Notes under the pieces: model-generated
Told to the model about the DNA's origin: nothing
The model's database searches: none
The model's input: only the letters and a program-made list of their open reading frames with translations
Part shown: positions 1-11,236 of the stretch, piece after piece
Layout of the letters: each line of letters starts with the position of its first letter
How positions within the stretch are numbered: the first letter of the stretch is position 1
Position numbers and translations under genes: made by a program
NCBI GenBank assembly: GCA_038502055.1
Contig: JAXRKN010000020.1
Span: forward strand, 372,001-436,000
Direction: 5' to 3'
Length of the DNA: 64,000 nucleotides
DNA from: Tanytarsus gracilentus
Lineage: Eukaryota; Arthropoda; Insecta; Diptera; Chironomidae

Positions 1-100
1 GGCCAGGAGTGCCACTAATGTCCATTTTTCAGAACTATGGGGTACTAATCTAGGACAGCGGAGCTATTGGAAATGGCAACGCCGTTTGCAGACCCATCTT
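1..100. repeat. Dispersed repeat, copy A (cut by window edge)
   Basis: This stretch is nearly identical, in reverse complement, to 56316-56427, including a G+C-rich core around the string GGCAACGCCGTTTGCAGACC. The copy runs off the left end of the window, so its full length is unknown. The family is not recognised; it is probably part of a transposable element. Confidence 0.75.
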
Positions 101-1632
101 GTTTATTTTTACAACTGCAATCATAAAAATTTAGTTAACTAACCCATAATTGTGAATTCACAATGAAAATTTTAACCAAGGACTGAGAACATAAAGGTAG
201 GTAGGCCCGCTATGGCCCTAAAAGGTTTATTACGTGTATAACTTTTTTAAACCCAGTTTTTTCTTTGTTACTAAGGTCCGTCATCGCCCACAATATATTA
301 ATGTTCTCCGCCCTGGATTTTAACATCATGGATTACGGCGTCTTGCTTGGGTATTTTCGCTTGACGTTCCATGATAACCAGCACTAAACTTCTTAGCCAG
401 GTTATTCAATCGCCGGCATTTCTCATGTGCAGTTCCTCGGTGGACGATTCCTGAAAGGACGTCTGTTACTAAGAGAATATATATTCTCTTGAGAGTTAAT
501 TAAACTTTTTAGTTAACTTGCAAAGGTTAAGTTTTAATCCTCAGCCTAGCCCGCAAGCTATGGAAAGGAAAAAAACGGGCGCATCTTTTCTGGTTATCCC
601 AGCGGCTACCACTATGTTATCAATCAATAAAATTTCTAAGGTTTCTTGATCTATTTCGATAATTTTTTTCGAACTTGCGGGACATCTCAAAAAGTTGTTT
701 ATATTGACTGTCCGCACATGGGAACCACAATTATTTTTAAAGACTTAATCTTGCGTTAAATTTTCGTATAATTATCTTTAAGAAAAAGAAAAAAAGTTAA
801 AACTAAATTAATTCCCTTAAATGTTTGGCACTCTTCATAGTTTAAATTTTGTCTTTTGATGTTAGATTGCAGTTTTGAGCTTTGAACTATCTTTTGTGTC
901 ATAATAATATCTCAATTTGGGTTTTGCTTCGATTATTTGAACGCATATATGCAAAAACTGCCAAATGACTAAAATGGTAAACCCACATGCCTACTTCGAA
1001 AAATCATATATTTTAAATATTTTTCAAACGGGCAATTTTTATCTTGCAATAATCTCTTTATTTTGTAGTATTGAAGAGCAAAAAGTTTATTAGCGATATG
1101 CAGAAAGTATTTTTAAACTTTTGATTAAATTATTCAAGTCACAATAAGTCACATTTTTGGAATCTTTCACAACAAACCCGAACCAGCTATAAATAAAAAC
1201 AAGTTAGATGAACATTTCCTTATTATAACGGGTTTTGCAGAAATATTTGAAATTTTTCATGTTTTTTTTTATCGAAAGCTTCCTCATCACCATGGTGGGC
1301 GTCCGTTGATTTTTACTCACTTTTTTTGCTGAGTCGAAGGAATCCATTTAATTGTTGCACAAAAATATGAAATAAAAAATTATTGTTAGATCAAATTTTA
1401 TCAGAAAGAAAGTCGTTAAGTCTGGAATTATTTTTATCCTCTGTTAAAAAAATTGATTCGGCCTTTAGACCTCAAATTTCTTCATATCTCTTAACTGATA
1501 AAATGTTTGACTTAACCTTTGTCTCTTTTTGAATTACACAATAAAGTAATTTTTATAAACTGCACTGAGAGTTAATTTTCTTAGATTTTTTTGTTGAAAA
1601 AATATGAAAACTTCCTTGACTCTTTAATTTTA
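101..1632. other. Non-coding, repeat-rich stretch
   Basis: No supportable gene. It contains a foldback-like element at about 176-335, whose arms carry a CTGAGAACAT-type string and its inverse and which recurs at 8569-8712 and 16126-16170, and a short palindrome at about 473-491. From 640 on it is plain A+T-rich sequence with no splice-linked open frames that I can see. Confidence 0.5.
176..335. repeat. Foldback element, family 1, copy 1
   Basis: The left arm (about 177-212) and the right arm (about 284-335) are imperfect inverted copies. The right arm shares the pattern GTTACTAAGG, a variable gap, then AATGTTCTC and a CCTGG end with 8650-8712. No clean target duplication is seen. It is likely an old MITE. 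Confidence 0.45.
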
Positions 1633-1850
1633 ATTACCTTTTGCGTTCCATTTTTTGTATCTTTTAAAAATTTAATTTTGAGCTCCAAATTTTTAATCAC
1701 AACTTCTCTTCACGGCTTTCGATCTTCAAATAGACTTTATAAATTTTCAATCGTTCGATTCAGTTTTACAACCGTAACGGTTTTTTAAAATTCAAATGCA
1801 ATCTTATCGAGCGAATATTTTTTTTCTCGGACACCAAGAATTTAAGTCAA
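1633..1850. repeat. Long inverted repeat, left arm (flanks BCL7-like gene)
   Basis: The core 1741-1802 is a perfect 62-base reverse complement of 2961-3022. Weaker similarity continues outward (ATTACCTT, TCCATT and TTTGAGCTC blocks in the same order and spacing) and a little inward. The arms enclose the BCL7-like gene. They could be two MITE copies in opposite orientation or the long termini of one element. Confidence 0.75.
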
Positions 1851-2311
1851 ATTTTTAAGCTTCATTGAGTATAAAAAATTAAAGAAAAATTGTCAAAGTT
1901 TTGTTTTTTTTCTTAGTCATTCGACCTTAAATTTTATTCTCTAATACTAATTGTCTTAATTTTACATTAATTTAAGTCATTTTAGAGAGTAAACTCAATG
2001 GAGGAGCGAGAGCAAATGAAAATCTGGAGTTAAAAATTTAAACTCGTCTGAGTTTCACTTTTAATCCTCCCAGAATTCTTCTAAAAATTCATCTCGACCT
2101 CTTCACTGATCATCAACCTCTCATAATTCCTTCAACAGTCGCTACTCTTAAACTTTTTAGTCGGTATTGTGTCGCTGCTCTGCGAATTTGAGTCTTCAGA
2201 GAATAAAAATTTATCGGAGCTATTTTGGTGAAATTGACCCGACTCCGAGTTCGGAAAGCTGAAGCCTAAAATTATTAAATATTAAGTTAATAATTTTCTA
2301 AATAAATTCCT

Positions 2312-2724
2312 TCAATTTCGATCAAACTTGCATGTGTTCGAGTCCTCGGCGAGATCATTTGTGAGTTTTGAGTTCTCTTTGTCACTCATCGAGTTTTGAC
2401 TTGGATCGAGTGACTTGAGCAATTTTTTGTTCTGGTCCTGTGGCATTGTGGTGACGGGAATCCATTTGTAGACTTTCATGGTCGTGTCGATGAGCTGGAC
2501 CCACTTTTTCTCCCTAAAATAAAGATTTGAATTTATATTTTTAAAAAATTTAACTTTCACTTTTATTTTATCAAAAAATGTCGGCCGCTTTTTAATCATC
2601 CTCGATATATTTTCAGTAAAGACTCAACTCACCATTTTCTAGCAGCAAAGGACAAATGCGATAAATGATGTTTTTTCTCATCTTTTGCTCGCTGTCGCGT
2701 TTCAGCTCTGAAGCTTCTCGACAT
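2312..2724 (-). CDS. BCL7: BCL7-like protein (SWI/SNF accessory subunit)
   Basis: Two exons: 2724-2633 and 2513-2312, joined by a GT-AG intron (GTGAGT donor, ATTTTAG acceptor), giving a 97-aa protein. The N-terminus MSRSFRAETRQRAKD and, across the splice, WEKKWV, then DTTMKVYKWIPVT, are the hallmarks of the BCL7 N-terminal domain. The splice completes the Trp codon of the WEKKW motif, which supports the model. BCL7 proteins are small nuclear subunits of BAF/SWI-SNF chromatin remodellers. The stretch between the two motifs differs from vertebrate BCL7, and the tail is short, polar and serine-rich; the protein is shorter than vertebrate BCL7 (about 200 aa). The gene lies inside a long inverted repeat, so a duplicated or mobilised copy is possible, but the retained intron argues against a processed retrocopy. 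Confidence 0.88.
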
Positions 2725-3541
2725 TTTTGTTTATTTTTGTTTTTTAATCAAAATTTTAATAAACTTTGAATTAAATTTGACTTTAAAGAGTTTAAAACCG
2801 GTTAATGAGTTTTGTTAGTTAAAAATTTGATTTATATTTTGAATATTTCAACCGCAAATAAGAAAAGTTTATTTTTTATTTTTCAATTTTTTTATGGCGA
2901 TTATTTTTCGAACTTAAACTGTCGAAATATTTTTTTCGAACTCAAGCGCATCGAAACTACATTGCATTTGAATTTTAAAAAACCGTTACGGTTGTAAAAC
3001 TGAATCGAACGATTGAAAATTTTTTAGTGTCTCTTTGAAAATCGCCCAGATTTGTTGTAGTTAAAAAATTTGAGCTCAAATAATTTGAAAGCCAAAAATA
3101 ATGGATTTAAGAAGGTAATAAACAATGGAAGTGTCTCATTAAATAGTTTTTATGGTTTTATTAAAAAATATTAATCCAAAATTTTTGACAATTTAAAAAT
3201 GTTAATAAAAGAGATAATTTTTAAAATTTTCAGCTGCTTTTTTATAATATCTCATTATTATGTTTTAGTAATAGTTTTTCATTTATTTCGATCTAGATTC
3301 GTTCGCAACATTTTTAATCGTGATTTAGCTGTGCAGAAGCCGCTCAGCAATAAAAGTATGTAAAAATAAATTTTGAATGTTTTTAGCCTTGATTTTATTA
3401 ATAGATGTATAAGATTGTGCGCAAAAATTTTTATTTATATTTTTTGGTAATCAAATCTCAGCCGATAAAATTTTATGTATAAACCGCGAGATGTTTTAAA
3501 CAAAATTTTCGCAACTTGCGCTTGTAGATTTTTTGAACAAT
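2725..3541. other. Intergenic, no gene seen
   Basis: Holds the right arm of the inverted repeat (about 2905-3119) and A+T-rich sequence. A first exon for the downstream NACHT gene might lie here: an ATG at 3101 followed by an AAG/GTAATA donor at 3115 is one candidate, but its phase fits only a weak acceptor. Confidence 0.4.
2905..3119. repeat. Long inverted repeat, right arm
   Basis: The partner of 1633-1850; 2961-3022 is the perfect 62-base core in inverse orientation. Confidence 0.75.
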
Positions 3542-3654
3542 CAGGGGGTGGGAAACTCGCAAGTACTGAGTATTACAGGTCCTTAAATCCCTGCAGGTAT
3601 TTCAGGTTCGTGGTATCTGCAGGTACTCACTATCTGCGAGCTTCCCAACCCCTG
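3542..3654. mobile_element. hAT-type MITE, 113 bp
   Basis: The terminal inverted repeats are CAGGGGGTGGGAAACTCGCA on the left and CAGGGGTTGGGAAGCTCGCA (reverse complement) on the right. The element is flanked on both sides by the identical 8-base target duplication TGAACAAT (3534-3541 and 3655-3662). The CAGGG start and the 8-base duplication are typical of hAT elements. The interior consists of short GCAGGTA-like repeats and has no coding capacity. Confidence 0.9.
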
Positions 3655-3795
3655 TGAACAATAAATTATTGAAAGAGTATAAAAACTGTAAAGAAAAAAA
3701 AATTGCGTCTTTTGATAATTTGTTAATCAGAATTTATTTAAAAAAAGCATGAAAATTTTTAATTTAATTACCTTTTATTTTCAATCGAAAATCAG

Positions 3796-6700
3796 AAATT
3801 CCTGAGAGGTCTTTCAACCTAGACAGCATCAACACGTTAAGCGAAAATGAAATTCAACAACGAGACGCCCGAGATTTTAGCATCTTGATGTTTGCTGCAG
3901 AGACCGGTAATCTTGCAGCAGTTGACTTTCTTATCGAGCGATTCGTCAACCTGGACTTAGAGGTTGATCACAAAACAGCAGCAAGTATAGCAATCGAAAA
4001 TGGTCAACATAAAATTGTTTTAAAACTTCTTCGCGCCAATGCAAAAATTCCTGAAAATTATAAAAGTAAAACCGCTTCTGAGGAGATAAAATTATTTGTT
4101 GAATTAAGTTCTGAAATGCATCAAAAAATTAAAGAGACGCATGAAGAAAATTTAGATTTAGTTAAAATTTTTCTCACTCAAAAAATTGAATCGAATCCTC
4201 ACTTAAAATATTTTTATGACCGAAACAATAATTCACTGCTTAAAACTGCAATCGAATATAGAAAATTCGAAATTTATGAGCTTTTGCAGAAAAAGTTATT
4301 AATTTTAGCTCCACACGAAAGTATGGATAACATCAAGAAATTTTTAAACGAGAAAGAGCGCCAAAAATTAAAAGACATTAATGTAAAAATAGCAAACGCG
4401 TTGGGTTCCAAGGAATTGATGATTTTATTAGAAAATTGTAGGTATTGTTGTGAGAATACCGATGATGATTATTTTGGTCTTATTCAAAAAGCTTTCAAAT
4501 TTTTGTTTAAAATCCCTGAAGTTGCCAAGTTTTTAGACATTGTCGCCGCTAGACGCGATTTTAAAATTATTTTCGATTTCAATCGAGATTCTGTCACTTT
4601 TTTGGATCCAACGGCTGAGCCTTACACAAATGGAATTTTCTACTTGAGTGGAAATATTTTTATTGCCGCCAAAGACATGCTCGATCCTGAAAAGTTACTT
4701 GAAGTTTATTCAGTAATTGCTCATGAACTTTGTCACTTTGCGATGTTTTTGGTTTTTAATAATTTTGCGAAACCTTATAGCGTAAAAAACAATGAAGATG
4801 AGATGAAGTTTGATTTAATTTCGCGAGAATGCGAAGAGAAAAAAAATGATCAAGAAATTGTTAGTTTGGTTTTTGATGATTACGATGAAGATATGCACCA
4901 TGCAGAGTTGATTGTTCGAGTTCCTCAAATGATTGTCGCATTTAAAAATGATGAAAATCTTTTATTGCAAATGAGGGAAACTTATCCTAAACTTTTCGAC
5001 TTTTACGAGACAAATGTGATAAGTGAAATGGAGCGTGAGTTATCAAATCTCAAAAATTCGCAAGAATCAGGAAAAAGTGATTTACACTCGCCAAATAATG
5101 ACAACGAAAGTGAGTTGCCAAAGCTGAAGAAGAAACTTTATCCGCTTCAAAAATCTGAGAAGAAAATCAGCAATTTATGTAAATATATTTTCAAGATTAT
5201 TGCTGTAATTGTTGTAATTTCTCTAATTACTGGGTTAATTTTCTATTTAAAATCTGAGCCTCCAAAAACCAATTTGCTCAACGAAACATTAAAATTTCAT
5301 GGCGTGGATGTAAAATTCCACGATATTTTTGGCAGCAATATAGTTGTATATGAAAATGTTTCATCAGATCAGTCAAAAAGAAGAAATTTGGATTTAACTG
5401 GATTAGTGAAGGAGGATCGATATCGTGAACATGTCTTTATAAAATGGGAAAACATGACAAATGATCTTAAAAATCAATTTCTAACTTTAAATTTTAATTT
5501 TCAAGGTGAATTTGTCGCTTTTAATGAAATACTTAAAAACTCCTCCGTACTGAACTGCTTGACAACTCTTGAAATTTTACAAACATTCGAAGGTAATCCA
5601 ATTAAAATCTCTGTTAAACCTAAATTCGACCAACATTTTTACATTGACCGATTTTTTATTTATGACAAAATTAAAGTGAATGAAAACCATTACGAAAATG
5701 ACAAAATTAATCGAAATCATCTAAATGTTAAAAGTATTGAAGAAATTGTTGCAAAAACGACAACTTATGTTCTCTCAAATAACGTCGGCGAAGGAAAGTC
5801 AACAGTTTTAAGTAATTTAGCCTTAAAATTAAAAGCAAAATATCCTTCACGCTGGATTCAAGTTGTGGACGTCAAAAAATATTTTGAAGTTGACAAAAAT
5901 ATTAAAATTCCCACCAACGATTTGTTAAGTTTGAACGAATTAGAAACAGAAATTTTTAATGATTTTTTATATTCTGACCGCGTAATTATTTTATGGGACG
6001 GAATCGACGAAATTTCAAGCGACCAAAGAAGTTTCGTGCTTAGGTTTATAAAAGATATCGAAACTTCTTCAAATTCTCTTCAAATTATTTCAACTTGGCC
6101 ACAAAATTTGAACGATTACAAAGAATTTAACTTTAGAGCTTTAAAATTGATTTCGTTTGGAAAATCAGAAAGATTTGAATTTTTAGTGAAGTTTATTGCG
6201 AGTGAAAAATTTAATTTAAATGCTGATCAATTTTGGCAAGAATTTAGTTCAAAAAAAGTTAGCAACGAAAGTTTAAAGGAGAAAATCGTTAAGTTGGTGG
6301 ATGGATGTGAAAAATTTTTAAATTCCATCGAGGACGAAAAATTACAGAATAAATTCTTCACTAATCCACTTTGGATTCAGAACACTGCAAAAATTTTTAT
6401 TCAAGCAAGTGTTGAAGAAATTTTAAGTTCTAACTCTTTTTCGATTTTTGATCGTCTCATTGACAAACATTTTGAAATTTATCAAAAAAAATGTGACATT
6501 TCAAAATTATCTAATGAAAATGTCAACCACATCCATCAACTTTACGCACACAATCTGATTTTCGTAGATACTTTAAATTTCTACATCGAATTAAATTTTT
6601 CTGAAAGTCGAATTGATTGTTACGAAATTTTGCATTTTAACTCTGAAAATGAACTTTCATTCGTCCACCGAACTTTTGCCGAATTTTTTGCTGCCAAATT

Positions 6701-7883
6701 TATCGTTGACGATTTTGAAAATAATAATGATGAAGAAAAACTTAAGAAAATAAAACTTATAAATGTAATTTTGTACAGCGCTGAATTTGACGTTCTTAAA
6801 AATTTTCTCTTAAATTTTTCTGAAACTGAGAATAAAAATTTGGAGATTTTTAAATTATTTAAAACAATTGAGGAACTGAAAAGTTTAGCAAAAAACGAAA
6901 GAATTTTAAAACTTTTAAAATTTTCAACAATCAAAAAATATTTAGCGAGCAATTATGATTTGAGAGTTGAGAAATTTTTGAAGTTTAACTTTTCTGAGTG
7001 GTCGAAAGAGGATTTTAATCAGTTGAACACAAAAATTGAATTATTTTCCAATTATTTTGGTTCCGAAAGATTTTTGGAAATCTTAATTGAAAAAGACTCA
7101 AATGAAGGAACAATTTTTCATAAAGTTTCAAAATTTAGTGAAGTATTTGAAGTTTTTTTAAAAAGCTCTCAAAAATTACTTTTCAACAAAAAAATCGCTC
7201 CAATATTTTTTATGCAAGACAAATTAAGCCAAACTTCTTTGATGATGGCGGCATCGAAAAGCAATTCGAACAGTTTAGAACTTTTTTGGAAAATTATTGA
7301 TGAAAATTTAGACGAAACTCAAAAGAAAGAAATTCTATTGTTAGAGGACGAAGGCTTTAAAACAGCGCTTCAGTACTCAATGATTAATGATGATTCAAAT
7401 TCATTTACTTTTGTGGCGAAACTTAATCATGAATTTTTTACCCCTGACGAGATTAAAAATATTTTATGGAAAAATAATCGAAAATTTCCATTTTTCATTT
7501 TTGATGTGATTGAGCATGCAAGCTTCGAAACAGCTCTCGAGGTTTCTAATTATTTGGAATCCTTCTTTGATGACAATCAGCTTGATATCATAGTTGGAAA
7601 AATTGATTGCCGTTGGTTCGAAAATAGAAATGAAGAATTCGAGAAAAAATTAAAAATCTTCGCTAAAAAGTTTAAGCATTATTTTAAGAAAGAAAATTGT
7701 GAAAAAGAACAACGGCGGAGAGGTTTCACCAATCGGGTGGAAGAGATTTATGAACCCTTTTTCGACTTTTTTCTACATGAAATAGATGATGAACGTTTAA
7801 AAAATTTAATTTTTGTCGTAAGTGTTTTAAGTGTTTTTGGTGTTTTGGCAATTAACGTTTGTTTTGGCAAAGTTAAAAGATAA
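3796..7883 (+). CDS. Ankyrin - HExxH peptidase-like - TM - NACHT protein (5' exon not placed)
   Basis: One long exon of about 1,360 codons. The first ATG in frame is 3888, but the frame is open back to 3768 and an AG at 3794-3795 gives an acceptor matching the paralogue's exon 2, so a short upstream exon is likely. Residue numbers count from 3885. Order: ankyrin-like repeats (1-150); a metallopeptidase-like domain with IAHELCHFAMF (His about 280) and a downstream conserved HAELIVRVPQ; a TM helix (about 435-457); a NACHT-type NTPase with P-loop NNVGEGKSTVL (about 632-642), Walker B VIILWDGIDEIS (about 698) and the insect-family motif VHRTFAEFFAA (about 926); helical repeats; and a C-terminal TM helix. 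Family knowledge suggests an NLR/STAND-like sensor anchored in a membrane; the protease fusion is unusual. Ligand and activity are unknown. The long open frame argues that it is functional. Confidence 0.85.
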
Positions 7884-9058
7884 GAAAAAAACTGCGGAAT
7901 TTCTGAAGTTCTTTTTTGCAATTGCAAAGCTGTTGACCATTTAATTTGGGAATTTTGTTCTCTCCTTGCAAATTTACTTTTTAAGTTTTTCGGTGCAAGA
8001 GCTTGAATTCAAGATGTGTTTAATGTTTAAATTTTAAGAAATAACTAATTTTTCTCGTGGATTATTGCAGTTTTATAATATAAAACTGCAAAAATTCAAA
8101 AATACGATATACGTTGGTCGTTTCCCTATGAGGGTAATTTTTTTATGACCCTTAATCCTATTTTCATTTCGAATTCTTATTCGTATTAGAGTACAGACGC
8201 AATAAAAATTATTGAGAAGTCCACCATATTTCGTTTATTGGAAATTATTAAATTTTCAGGCCCTCAAACAACGAGAAGTCCACAATTATTTTTTAATTAT
8301 TAAACTGACACATTTCAATAATTTCCATCTGTTAAGTAAATAAGTTATTTTTACCTTTAAAATTTAATTTTAAAGGTTTGCCGCCAAAAAAGCGTGTTTT
8401 TGACCACATTTGATCGTATGAACGATAATTCATGTCCAAGCTTTTGCTCTGCCCCACATAAGGTGACATTATTTACGAAACGATCTTTAGTTTATTTTGG
8501 TCGGCAAAAGAAAAAAAAAATTTTGCATGGGCGATAACTTAGCAGGTAGATTGACAATGAATGCCCGCCAGGGCTGAATAATCTCTAAGAAATTATATTA
8601 AAGTTTTTTACAAACGATCAAAAAAATACTTGTTTAATTTTTTATAAAAATCAGTGATTTATATTGTTACTAAGGCCTGCAATATTTTGATGTTCTCAGC
8701 TCTGGAAAAAAAAACATTTTTCAATTTTTGGTATTAGTTTAAATTTTTTTAACCAAGCACACAAAAATCCAACAAACTTTCTACTTCTCATTTAGTGCAA
8801 ATGTTTCGTTCAAATGACACCAATTCGGTGCTGATTACTGAATGGTAGCATTGAAGTCATTGAACACTCACCGGATTCAAGTAAAAAAGTTCTTTTATCT
8901 TCGAGAAAATGTTCTCAATTTTTTTCTTACACATGTTTTTAGATAAAAAATTTCTTATCAATTTCATGAGGAAGAAAAATAAATTTTTTAAGTCATTTGT
9001 TTTTTACGATTGAAGCTTTTCAGTTGGTTTTGAGTGAAAAGAAGAAGAAAATTATTGA
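7884..9058. other. Intergenic with one foldback element
   Basis: No gene seen. About 8569-8712 is a second copy of foldback family 1 (left arm CCAGGGCTGA; right arm ending in TTGATGTTCTCAGCTCTGG). A TTCAGTTGG initiator-like site at 9019-9026 lies 33 bases before the next start codon. Confidence 0.5.
8569..8712. repeat. Foldback element, family 1, copy 2
   Basis: The ends are imperfect inverted repeats of the CCAGGGCTGA/TCAGCTCTGG type. The right half shares GTTACTAAGG...AATNTTNTTGATGTTCTC order with copy 1. There is no coding capacity. Confidence 0.45.
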
Positions 9059-10095
9059 ATGGATAGAAAAGTTTTGTTTATTTTATTTTTTCTGACAATT
9101 TTTGGCAACAAATTTGTTCAAGGTTTGATTTAAAAAATTAAAATTATTTTAAAATAAATTTAAAATTTTTAAAAACGTTAAAAATCTTTTAAAAAAATTA
9201 CTGATCATTAAAAAAGAAAATTGTGAGATTATTTTTAGAAAATATTCAAAATTTATAAATATATTTAATTTTTATAAATTTATAAAATAAAAATAAATAA
9301 AATTTCAAGCTTAAAATTTTTATGAAAATTTTTCTCCTTCAAACTTTTCATCATCAATTTTTTAAATTTAAGCTCTTCGATGCTATTCATGTTCGATCAC
9401 AGCTGCCACAACCGACTTCAAATGTCTTCTCGATCCAATCAGTGTGGAAGGACAAAGTGTCGTGAACTGTAACAAAAAATATTGCACAATTTTGAGACAA
9501 GAATTAATTGTGAGTTTTTATTTTAAAGAAAGTTGAATTAAATTTTTTAAAACAGACTTTTTTATTTTAAATTTTTTTGAATGAAACCAAAATTTTCTTT
9601 AAAAATTTAATCGAAAATTTAATTAAATCAAATTAAATTAAATTTCTTAAATTTCAAAAAAAAATTATTTTAATAAAATCAAAAAATTCCTATAAAATTA
9701 ATTGAAATTTTTAATTTATTAAAACTTCAAAAAATTAAATTTTTAAATTATTTTTTGAAATTCTAAAAAATTCAAACTAAATTTAAAAATAATTTTAGGA
9801 TCCGCCGGGTAAAATCAACACGCTCGTTCGAGGCTGTGAAGAAGTTCCGATCATGCTCAACGATGTTCTCGAAGATCCGACATTTAAAACTTTTTATCGC
9901 TCATGCACGACGGATTTGTGCAACGGTGGCGATGGACTGAAAGATCCATCAGCTCAGAAAATTTCACCCGACGGTTTCGATGGCGAAAATTTACTCGTAC
10001 CTGGTTTGCCTTTGAGTGGTGCGAGTAAACTAATTAATGGAAAAATGAACTTTTTGTATTCGATTGTGATGATTTTGATTTTTAGGAGATATTAA
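9059..10095 (+). CDS. Ly6/three-finger GPI-anchored protein (1)
   Basis: Exons 9059-9122, 9373-9509 and 9799-10095 sum to 498 bases (165 aa). Exon 1 encodes a signal peptide starting MDRKVLFILFF. Exon 2 opens the Ly6 domain with LRCYSCS and further cysteines; exon 3 closes it with the family signature SCTTDLCNGG. A hydrophobic C-terminus (NFLYSIVMILIF) after a small-residue stretch suits GPI-anchor addition, so the mature protein is probably on the outer cell surface. Insect relatives (quiver/sleepless, boudin, crooked-type) act in neural excitability or septate junction assembly; which one this matches cannot be told from sequence alone. The exon 1 donor (GTTTGA) is weak. An AATAAA lies near 10395. 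Confidence 0.85.
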
Positions 10096-11236
10096 AAATA
10101 TTTTTAGAAAAATCTTCGTTAATTTTGGAATTCTACCAAAAAAAATTATTCAAACTCAGTTAATTAATTAATTTAAATTAAAACACACACAGTAAAAGTT
10201 CTTCATGACTTAATCAAATTAATTTTTTCTCATTCATCGAGACCTCAGATGAATTTTTAATTAATTAATTCAAATGACTCTCTCGTGACATGAAAAACAG
10301 AATTTTGTCGCGAGAAAATTAATTGCTTTCATTCATGTTTTGTTGTGATCTTTCGACGAGTTTGTTGAAATTGTAAATTTTTGTTATCTTAATTGAATAA
10401 AATCAAAGAAGATTTTTTTGTGTAAAAATGGAAAAATTTTAAAGTGGGGAAGGTCAAGAGTGACCTGATTAAAAAAATTTATGTGTACAGCAATTTTATA
10501 TGAAAAATTTCTTATAAAAAAATAAAAATTTGCCTTAGAATTTTTTTAAAAAAAGTTAAAACTTTAAAAATTCTAAAAAAATTTCTTTTAAATTTTTGAA
10601 CCATAAAAATTTTCTTTAAAATCAAAGAATTTTTTTTAATTTTTTTAAAAATTTAAAAATCCCAAAATTAATTTCACACAATTCCGTATTAAAAATTTTC
10701 TTCAGAATTTTCACGCAATTTTTGAATAATAAGAATTTTCCTAAAATCCAAATAGAATTTTTTAAAAAATTTCAAAAAATAAAAAATCCTCAAATTAATT
10801 TTACAAAAATTCAAAAAAAATCACACTCAAAATATTTTTCTCACTTTCGTCAAATTTTTCGAGTTCAAACACAACGAAACCAAGCGTGAAAGTTAGAACG
10901 ATTATGAAACGACTTGAGGCATTACTAATTCGACTAATGATAATCTCCCTCATAACTTGATGTTTCAAAATTTTTTCTCCCACTCACACAAAAAATCTTT
11001 CATTCTTCTCTGTGTCACATCGTCTGTGAAGTTTTTTTTGCGCGATGTTGTTAATGAAAATAAAAAAAGTTCTAAACTCGATGCTGGCGATCAATTCAGT
11101 CTTCTCATTGACGTCGGGTCGAGAAGTTGTGAAAAAGTTGGAAAGAAAAAATTGAAGTGAAAAAAATAAATTAAAAAAAATTAGTTAAAATATTTTTTCT
11201 TATAAAATTAACGAAATTAGTTGAAAAAACATTAAA
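10096..11236. other. Intergenic, no gene seen
   Basis: A+T-rich with homopolymer runs. It holds the 3' end signals of the first Ly6 gene and, near 11094, an ATTCAGTC string that could be an initiator for the second. Confidence 0.5.

Noticed and set aside
1591..1788. Plus-strand 65-codon frame
   Set aside because: Lies in the inverted-repeat arm; A+T-rich, no motif, no splice context.
3475..3657. Plus-strand 60-codon frame
   Set aside because: Entirely explained by the MITE at 3542-3654 and its flank.
3885..3887. Start of the NACHT-family gene at 3885
   Set aside because: 3885 is TTG, not ATG. The first ATG is 3888, and conservation with the paralogue's exon 2 extends upstream, so neither is likely the true start.
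6620..6952. Minus-strand 110-codon frame
   Set aside because: Antisense shadow of the NACHT-family exon; low-complexity Phe/Ser-rich.
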